Below, one piece after another: positions 45,464 through 50,600 of a stretch of 50,600 nucleotides of DNA. The stretch is taken from the NCBI GenBank assembly GCA_021323755.1, contig JAJPKJ010000046.1, positions 1 to 50,600 of the forward strand, in the 5' to 3' direction. Each line of letters starts with the position of its first letter. Position 1 is the first letter of the stretch. Below the pieces are notes generated by a model, which was not told the origin of the DNA, made no database searches, and worked only from the letters and a program-made list of their open reading frames with translations. A program made the translations under genes and the position numbers. Source of the DNA: Chitinophagales bacterium (GTDB taxonomy: Bacteria; Bacteroidota; Bacteroidia; Chitinophagales; Chitinophagaceae).

Positions 45464-45630
45464 CGAAAACCTTAACCTTATCTGTGAATTTTTCTCTCCA
45501 ACCAACCAATAGCATTCCAGCTAGATCTGTTTTGCCAAGCGTATTATCAATAGAAGATATTATTTAAAAACATTAGTTTTGAATGGCTACAGTAATGTAG
45601 CGTGGGGATGATCTCTATCATCCCCTTTTT
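45464..45630 (+). ncRNA. Candidate small RNA with its own promoter and terminator
   Basis: Between the mutase and Spy-like genes lie a -7 element (45450-45457), an unexplained transcript region, a 6-bp hairpin GCTACA/TGTAGC with a GTAA (GNRA) tetraloop (45586-45601), and immediately after it a 9-bp terminator stem GGGGATGAT/ATCATCCCC with loop CTCT and five T (45604-45630). The predicted RNA is about 167 nt. The 5' and 3' ends do not pair, so it is not 6S RNA. A 27-codon frame from a GTG at 45484 ends before the hairpins; it has no ribosome site and is probably chance. It could instead be an attenuator leader, but the next gene starts 175 bases later. The rest of the gap to 45804 holds nothing evident. 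Confidence 0.45.
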
Positions 45631-45804
45631 ATTCTAAATCAAAGAGCATTAGCATTAAAAAAAATTGTTTTCACCGATACATCCGCGAATTATCCCTTCT
45701 ACATAAAACCTATTTTCCAATTTTTCTTTTTGGCATCAATTTGGTCTATATTATCATTAGCTTGCTAATTGGCAAAGTAATTTTAAAATTAAAAAAGATT
45801 AACA

Positions 45805-46194
45805 ATGAAAAAAATTATCGCAGGTATTGCAGTTGTAATTGCAATCTGTTTTGTTTCTACTTCATATGCACAACAAGGCGGCGGCAGGATGGGCATGGAT
45901 CCCGCAACCATGAAACAAAAATTAAAAGACGATTTGAAATTTACGGATGTTCAGGCTGATTCTGTTGTTGCCATCAGCCAGGAATTTCGTCCAAAAATGC
46001 GCGACATTTTCATGGATCAAACTTTAAGTCAGGACGACAAGAGAGCGAAGGTTGGAGACTTGAGAAACCTGCAGAATAAAAGAATACAAGCCGCTTTAGG
46101 CGATGATCTTTTCAAAAAATATCAGGATTGGCAGGAAAAAAATCGCCCCCAACGAAGTGGTGGCGGTAATGGTGGCGGCGGTGGAAATCAGTAG
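45805..46194 (+). CDS. Spy/CpxP-like small periplasmic protein with Gly-rich tail
   Basis: 129-residue exported protein. The signal peptide is MKKIIAGIAVVIAICFVSTS then YAQQ. The mature part is helical: MDPATMKQKLKDDLKFTDVQ and ADSVVAISQEFRPKMRDIFM, then KVGDLRNLQNKRIQAALGDD. The KFTDVQADSV segment resembles the LTxxQ motif of Spy/CpxP-type periplasmic chaperones and metal-stress proteins. The tail is SGGGNGGGGGNQ. The start is the only ATG before the signal. It stands alone with a bidirectional terminator shared with glnS. Similarity to the CpxP/CnrX group would fit the metal-efflux neighbourhood, but this is inference. Confidence 0.72.
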   Translation: MKKIIAGIAVVIAICFVSTSYAQQGGGRMGMDPATMKQKLKDDLKFTDVQADSVVAISQEFRPKMRDIFMDQTLSQDDKRAKVGDLRNLQNKRIQAALGDDLFKKYQDWQEKNRPQRSGGGNGGGGGNQ

Positions 46195-46212
46195 TTGAAT
46201 GTTTACAAAATA

Positions 46213-46237
46213 AAAAAGAGGCATTTCGCCTCTTTTT
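46213..46237 (+). terminator. Bidirectional intrinsic terminator between the Spy-like gene and glnS
   Basis: AAAAAGAGGC and GCCTCTTTTT form a 10-bp stem with a 5-base loop. T-runs appear on both strands. It serves the convergent Spy-like and glnS genes. Confidence 0.85.
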
Positions 46238-46241
46238 TATT

Positions 46242-47918
46242 CTATACTTTTTTCTGTTCTTTTGCCCAGGTGTCTTTCAAGGTGACCGTCCGGTTAAAAA
46301 CTATTTTCTCTTCCGAGCTTGTTTTATCAAGGCAAAAATATCCTTTGCGCATAAACTGATAGCGCTGATCAAACTTTGCATTTTTCAACGAAGGTTCGCA
46401 AAATGCGGATTTAATGACCTGCAAAGAATCAGGGTTGATGTAATTTTTAAAATCGCCTTCTTCGTTTGATGGGTCTTCCACCCGGAATAAACGATCGTAC
46501 AGACAAATTTCAGCCGTGATCGCGTGCTTGATGCTTACCCATTGCAGGGTTCCCTGAACTTTTAGTCCGGAGGTATCTGCGCCACTTTTACTTTCAGGAA
46601 TATACGTGCATCTGACTTCGGTAATATTTCCAGCTTCATCTTTTACCACTTCATTGCATTGAATAATGTAAGCGCTTTTTAAACGCACTTTTTGCCCGGG
46701 CGCCAGGCGGAAGAATTTCTTTGGCGGATTTTCCATGAAATCTTCTTTCTCAATATACAATTCTGCACTGAAAGGGATTTCACGATGAGACGTATTATCA
46801 TCTTCCGGATTGTCTTCGCTCTTCACCAGCTCATGATCATCGGTATAATTTGTGATCACCACTTTTAATGGGTCAAAGACAACCATCTTCCGCATGGCAA
46901 TCTTATTAAGATGCTCACGAATGCAAAACTCAAGCAAGGAAAGGTCAATAAGATTTTCTCTTTTCTGAACTCCTATTTTATCTGCAAAATTTTTGATGCT
47001 CTCTGGCGTATACCCTCTCCGGCGATAACCGCTGATCGTTGGCATTCTCGGGTCATCCCAACTGGTTACAAATTTTTCATTTACCAGTTGCAGCAATTTA
47101 CGTTTGCTCATTACGGTGTAATTCAAATTCAAACGAGCAAATTCATACTGACGTGATGGAAAAATTTCCAGCTCATTAATAAACCAATCATATAATGGCC
47201 GATGGGGTATAAATTCAAGCGTGCATATGGAATGGGTGATATTCTCGATAGAATCGCTTTGCCCATGTGCAAAATCATACATCGGATAGATACACCACTT
47301 ATCGCCGGTTCGGTGATGATGCGCGTGTTTGATGCGATATATTATCGGATCGCGCATGTGCATATTTGGCGAGGTCATATCAATTTTTGCGCGCAACACT
47401 TTTTCACCGTCCTTGAATTTCCCTTCTCGCATTTCAGAAAATAACTGCAGGTTTTCTTCAACGGTCCTTTCAGCAAATTTATTACGTATCCCAGCTTCTG
47501 TAGGAGTTCCTTTTTGTTTAGCAATTTCTTCACTGTTGCTGTCATCAACGTAGGCCAGCCCTTTCTTGATCAGCTTCACTGCAAACTCATAGAGGTTCTC
47601 AAAATAATCTGATGCGTATAATTCATTGGCCCATTCAAAACCAAGCCAGCGAATATCATCTTTGATGCTATCAACATATTCCGTTTCTTCTGTTGTTGGG
47701 TTGGTATCGTCAAATCGCAAATTTGTTTTACCTCCATATTTTAATGCCAGCCCAAAATTTAAACAAATGGATTTTGAATGCCCAATATGTAAATAACCGT
47801 TTGGCTCGGGTGGAAACCGCGTGCGTATTGATTCGTATTTTCCCGATTGCAGATCCTGTTCAACGATCTCTTCGAGAAAATTTAATGATTTTTCTTCCTC
47901 TTTTTTAACTTCTGCCAT
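46242..47918 (-). CDS. glnS: Glutaminyl-tRNA synthetase
   Basis: Charges tRNA-Gln with glutamine. The 558 residues match the family. The HIGH motif is in FPPEPNGYLHIGHSKSICLN. The KMSKS-like motif is VMSKRKLLQLVNEKFV. The Rossmann insertion is RAKIDMTSPNMHMRDPIIYR, and WCIYPMYDFAHGQSDSIENI is typical of GlnS/GlnRS of class Ib. The C-terminal anticodon-binding barrels follow from about residue 335 (VVFDPLKVVITNYT). The start is the first ATG. A promoter with 20-base spacing lies upstream, and the leader begins with a 10-bp hairpin. Presence of GlnS means this organism charges tRNA-Gln directly. Confidence 0.98.
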   Translation of the reverse strand: MAEVKKEEEKSLNFLEEIVEQDLQSGKYESIRTRFPPEPNGYLHIGHSKSICLNFGLALKYGGKTNLRFDDTNPTTEETEYVDSIKDDIRWLGFEWANELYASDYFENLYEFAVKLIKKGLAYVDDSNSEEIAKQKGTPTEAGIRNKFAERTVEENLQLFSEMREGKFKDGEKVLRAKIDMTSPNMHMRDPIIYRIKHAHHHRTGDKWCIYPMYDFAHGQSDSIENITHSICTLEFIPHRPLYDWFINELEIFPSRQYEFARLNLNYTVMSKRKLLQLVNEKFVTSWDDPRMPTISGYRRRGYTPESIKNFADKIGVQKRENLIDLSLLEFCIREHLNKIAMRKMVVFDPLKVVITNYTDDHELVKSEDNPEDDNTSHREIPFSAELYIEKEDFMENPPKKFFRLAPGQKVRLKSAYIIQCNEVVKDEAGNITEVRCTYIPESKSGADTSGLKVQGTLQWVSIKHAITAEICLYDRLFRVEDPSNEEGDFKNYINPDSLQVIKSAFCEPSLKNAKFDQRYQFMRKGYFCLDKTSSEEKIVFNRTVTLKDTWAKEQKKV

Positions 47919-47934
47919 AAACTACACTTTTATG

Positions 47935-47965
47935 ATTATGCCACATCATCAAGACGTGGCATAAT
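47935..47965 (-). promoter_or_regulatory. Stem-loop at the 5' end of the glnS leader
   Basis: ATTATGCCAC and GTGGCATAAT are perfect 10-bp arms around an 11-base loop. The hairpin lies just downstream of the predicted glnS promoter and 16 bases before the ATG. No T-run follows on the minus strand, so it is not a terminator. It would form at the very 5' end of the mRNA. Confidence 0.6.
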
Positions 47966-47973
47966 TTCAAACA

Positions 47974-48005
47974 CAAATTTACTGTTTGTTGAATAAGTAG
48001 CCAAA
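47974..48005 (-). promoter_or_regulatory. Predicted promoter of glnS
   Basis: Minus-strand TAAATTTG (47974-47981) matches TAnnTTTG, with TTTG (48002-48005) 20 bases upstream. The expected transcription start near 47967 is right before the leader hairpin. Confidence 0.65.
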
Positions 48006-48030
48006 GTGAAACCAAATGAATAATTGATGA

Positions 48031-49131
48031 TCAGTTGCACCCAAGAACTTCACAAAGTTTCGATTGCAACTCGGCTCCATGCAAATTTTTTGCTACGATC
48101 TTGCCAGACGGATCAATCAGCAGGTTATTGGGGATAGCTTGTATGTGATATTTCAGCGCAACGTCATTATTCCAGAATTTAAGATCACTGACGTGCGTCC
48201 ATGTTAAATTATCATCTTTGATTGCCTGTATCCAGGGATTTTTCTCCTTGTCGAGTGAAACACTGAGCACAGTAAAATTCTTTTTTTTGAACTTATTATA
48301 AGCCGATACAACATTGGGGTTTTCCAGACGGCAGGGATGACACCAACTTGCCCAAAAATCCACCAGCACATATTTTCCTTTGAAAGATGATAATGTTACC
48401 GGTTTTCCGGTTGTATCATTTTGGGTAAAATCGATCGCATCAGTCCCAATTGCGCCAATTTTTTGCTTGGAAATTTCCTGCTGTAAATATTTACCGAAAA
48501 AACTATTTTGCGTTTCAGGCGATAATGAATTATATCTTTTCTCCGTTAAGAAGACATCCTCTGATAATTGCAATAAAACAACCATCATGAACGGACTTAC
48601 ATAAGACGATTTATTTTGTTGAACAAACTGGTCTTCGGCAATCTCAATTTGATTAACGACTTTTTTATATTCCGCGATCAAAGAATCGCGAGATGGCCCA
48701 AATTGGGTAGCATTGATGTTTTGACCCATGCTATTTAATTGCACCATATACGGGTTGAAGATTTTCTGAAACTCATTAAAGTCATCATTGGATCGCGAGC
48801 CTGTTATTTTGAGCTCTTTAAGATCATTTACGTCACCGCTTAATTCGATCGCGTCATTCCCAATAAATAATGGCGCTTTCTTTTTGACGGCTGAAAAATT
48901 GATTTCATAAAGGTTAGGCTCAGATACATGTCCCGTCAAAGAAAACTTTCCATCCAGAACAAGACCTCTTACCACAGTATCGGTAGTATTATTATAAATA
49001 TTCACTACAAAAACCTCGGATTTTTCCTGCAAACCTTTCACATTTCCATGAATGATCAATTGTGACTGAGCCGGGTTTTGTGCAGATGAAAAAAGCGGGA
49101 AAAATGATATAAGTAGAAATCTGAACTTCAT
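48031..49131 (-). CDS. TlpA-type thiol-disulfide protein with DUF4369 domain
   Basis: Exported redox protein of 366 residues. The signal peptide is MKFRFLLISFFPLFSSAQN. Residues about 20-115 form the DUF4369 domain (LIIHGNVKGLQEKSEVFVVN and LVLDGKFSLTGHVSEPNLYE). A helical linker follows, and the thioredoxin fold covers about 230-366 with KYVLVDFWASWCHPC; the active Cys are C264 and C267. IPNNLLIDPSGKIVAKNLHG is the cis-Pro region (AIPNN). It likely reduces periplasmic disulfides or helps cytochrome assembly. It overlaps the hisIE stop by ATGA (49128-49131), so translation is coupled. The C-terminus has an extra Cys (EVLGCN). Confidence 0.9.
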   Translation of the reverse strand: MKFRFLLISFFPLFSSAQNPAQSQLIIHGNVKGLQEKSEVFVVNIYNNTTDTVVRGLVLDGKFSLTGHVSEPNLYEINFSAVKKKAPLFIGNDAIELSGDVNDLKELKITGSRSNDDFNEFQKIFNPYMVQLNSMGQNINATQFGPSRDSLIAEYKKVVNQIEIAEDQFVQQNKSSYVSPFMMVVLLQLSEDVFLTEKRYNSLSPETQNSFFGKYLQQEISKQKIGAIGTDAIDFTQNDTTGKPVTLSSFKGKYVLVDFWASWCHPCRLENPNVVSAYNKFKKKNFTVLSVSLDKEKNPWIQAIKDDNLTWTHVSDLKFWNNDVALKYHIQAIPNNLLIDPSGKIVAKNLHGAELQSKLCEVLGCN

Positions 49132-49736
49132 GTTTTGATATTATTTGAATGACGCTTCTCTAAAACGCTAATAACGTCGCGTAAATTATATTCTTTTGCG
49201 TTAAGTAAAATTAAAAAATGAAAAAGAAGGTCGGCAGCCTCATTCAAAAATAATTCTTCGTTATTATCTTTCGCCTCGATAACCATTTCAACTGCTTCTT
49301 CTCCAACTTTTTGAGCGATTTTATTGATCCCTTTGGCAAATAACCGGGCCACACGCGATTCTTCGGGAGAAGCTTTTTTTCTGCGATTGATCACATCTTC
49401 CAGGTAAAACAAAAAATCGTCGTTATCGTTTTTTTCGTTCCAACAGGTATCAGCGCCCGTGTGACAAACAGGTCCCAGCGGTTCCGCTTTTATTAATAAA
49501 GTGTCATTGTCGCAATCAATCAGCATATTTTTCAACAATAAAAAATTTCCACTCTCCTCCCCTTTTGTCCATAAGCGATTTTTTGAGCGACTGAAAAAAG
49601 TCACCTTACCAGATTCCTTTGTTTTTTGCACAGCCTCTTCATTCATAAAACCCAGCATCAACACTTTATTGGTTGAGCTGTCCTGGATTATCGCTGGAAC
49701 TAATCCATCTGCATATTTCTTAAAATTTATCTCCAT
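49128..49736 (-). CDS. hisIE: Bifunctional phosphoribosyl-AMP cyclohydrolase/phosphoribosyl-ATP pyrophosphatase
   Basis: Steps 2 and 3 of histidine synthesis in one chain of 202 residues. The cyclohydrolase domain (about 1-105) has VLMLGFMNEEAVQKTKESGK, FFSRSKNRLWTKGEESGN and the metal-binding DCDNDTLLIKAEPLG and PVCHTGADTCW. The pyrophosphatase domain (about 110-200) has ARLFAKGINKIAQKVGEEAV and MVIEAKDNNEELFLNEAADL. The start is the first ATG, 20 bases after a TACTTTCG element. It is separated from other his genes in this window: its neighbours are a redox gene, overlapping by four bases, and an acyltransferase. The other his genes must lie elsewhere. Confidence 0.97.
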   Translation of the reverse strand: MEINFKKYADGLVPAIIQDSSTNKVLMLGFMNEEAVQKTKESGKVTFFSRSKNRLWTKGEESGNFLLLKNMLIDCDNDTLLIKAEPLGPVCHTGADTCWNEKNDNDDFLFYLEDVINRRKKASPEESRVARLFAKGINKIAQKVGEEAVEMVIEAKDNNEELFLNEAADLLFHFLILLNAKEYNLRDVISVLEKRHSNNIKT

Positions 49737-49755
49737 ATTTCGTATTTCACTAATT

Positions 49756-49763
49756 CGAAAGTA
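49756..49763 (-). promoter_or_regulatory. Predicted -7 element of hisIE
   Basis: Minus-strand TACTTTCG is one base off TAnnTTTG and lies 20 bases before the hisIE ATG. It would give a leader of about 13 bases, like others in this window. Confidence 0.4.
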
Positions 49764-49866
49764 TTTTGTTTCTCAATAATGTCATTAATAGTACATTAAA
49801 TAGCTTCATTTATTTATATGGATGCGAGCAACTTATCAAAAAATATCTTATTTCATTTAGCAAATC

Positions 49867-50600
49867 TTAGCCGACACCAATCTTTCGTCTCACCCGCCAC
49901 ACATACATAGGCCTTTCGATAAATTTATAGCTCAAGTAAGCACATAAAAACATACAAACAAAGTTAATTGGAAATTTAGTTATTATTTGTGATCCCAAAA
50001 TGGAAGAAGGGTAAAACAGTTGTTGCAGCAAATAAAGACTGTAACTAATTTTTCCAATGTTTACAATCGCTCTATAATTTAAGAATTTGTAAAGGATAGT
50101 TTCGCTTTTTAGTGATCGCTTAATGAGTATTACCACTGATAAAGAAAAAAGTGTAGGAGAAAAAGGAACGGTCAAAAAACCGGTATACGGGATAGTCATT
50201 TTTAGGGAAAAAATACAAAAAAGTGTAACTGCCAGAATTAAGTTTTCGATTAGCGTGTTTTTATATTCTTTTATTTTATCTGAATAAATGGCGAAGAGAG
50301 AACCAACAAAAAGCGTATCAATGCGTGTAATGTAAAATGAAAAATCTCCTATTAAGTACGGGTATTTATATTTTATGGCTCTCAAAATTGGGGAAATACC
50401 AATAACAATTAAAGGAATCAATAATCGCAATCTTTTTTTTCTGAAGATAAATGGCCAAATTAAATAATATTGCTCTTCGAATGACAAAGACCCTAAATGA
50501 CTCAATGACCATGTCCATGTATTCCAATAATTCAAGTTGGTAATTAAAAAAATTGCTGTGATCCAATTCAAACATGATATTTTTTCATGATGAAAAAATA
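49867..50600 (-). CDS. Acyltransferase-3 family membrane protein (N-terminus cut by window edge)
   Basis: C-terminal 244 residues of an O-acyltransferase of the OafA/OatA type that modifies surface sugars. The frame is open to the right window edge (no stop between 50571 and 50600), so the N-terminus lies outside. WSLSHLGSLSFEEQYYLIWP is the landmark motif. IGDFSFYITRIDTLFVGSLF and NIGKISYSLYLLQQLFYPSS are also typical, and the protein ends in the helix-rich CMFLCAYLSYKFIERPMYVW. About seven helices are visible. It may belong to a surface polysaccharide locus beyond the window. The 130 bases between it and hisIE hold only the hisIE promoter. Confidence 0.88.
   Translation of the reverse strand, partial: FFHHEKISCLNWITAIFLITNLNYWNTWTWSLSHLGSLSFEEQYYLIWPFIFRKKRLRLLIPLIVIGISPILRAIKYKYPYLIGDFSFYITRIDTLFVGSLFAIYSDKIKEYKNTLIENLILAVTLFCIFSLKMTIPYTGFLTVPFSPTLFSLSVVILIKRSLKSETILYKFLNYRAIVNIGKISYSLYLLQQLFYPSSILGSQIITKFPINFVCMFLCAYLSYKFIERPMYVWRVRRKIGVG

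Noticed and set aside
45464-45630. 6S RNA or tmRNA as identity of the candidate small RNA
   Set aside because: The 5' and 3' ends do not pair as in 6S RNA, and there is no tRNA-like part or tag frame as in tmRNA.

Overview
The window looks like chromosomal DNA of a Bacteroidota member, most likely close to Chitinophagaceae. The evidence is a SusC/SusD pair, a protein with a type IX secretion (T9SS) C-terminal sorting domain, a fused SecDF, a long NusB, an RprX/RprY-like two-component pair, many small lipoproteins with CKK-type lipoboxes, and promoters of the Bacteroidota form (TAnnTTTG at -7, in the clearest cases with TTG or TTTG about 19 bases upstream). I found no tRNA, rRNA, CRISPR array, insertion sequence or phage gene. 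The window is mostly housekeeping and envelope DNA. The gene at each edge is cut by the window.

Layout. 1-4.7 kb: GH20 hexosaminidase (partial), acyl-CoA thioesterase, PlsC-like acyltransferase, smpB, accD. 4.8-8.5 kb: succinate dehydrogenase/fumarate reductase sdhCAB. 8.6-14.6 kb: a minus-strand SusC-SusD-lipoprotein-lipoprotein operon ending in a clear terminator. 14.9-21.6 kb: a large FG-GAP propeller protein exported by T9SS, an SGNH hydrolase, a decayed amidohydrolase fragment, a DUF4412 protein and a multi-pass glycosyltransferase-like protein. 22-24 kb: groES-groEL. 24.3-28 kb: nusB, a DUF1573 lipoprotein, yajC, coaE and an ABC-2 permease. 28-31.4 kb: an aminotransferase, a DUF4397 lipoprotein and a class A beta-lactamase-fold serine hydrolase. 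31.5-34.6 kb: secDF.

34.6-43.2 kb is the most suggestive block. It holds a 44-residue secreted peptide whose mature half is about 50 percent histidine (too short for routine gene finding), a small Lys-rich secreted protein with an internal duplication, a histidine kinase and response regulator, and a CzcCBA-type RND metal efflux set. I infer a metal or envelope-stress neighbourhood; nothing in the sequence proves it. 43.2-46.2 kb: a membrane-anchored DUF7935-like protein, a stand-alone acyl-CoA mutase large subunit without its B12 domain, a candidate small RNA (about 45464-45630) with its own promoter and terminator, and a Spy/CpxP-like periplasmic protein. 46.2-50.6 kb: glnS with a 5' leader hairpin, a TlpA-type thiol-disulfide protein overlapping hisIE by four bases, and a partial acyltransferase-3 membrane protein.

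Several start codons were moved inward because a -7 element lies inside or next to the longer reading frame, leaving very short leaders. All family calls come from reading motifs by eye; no database search was run.
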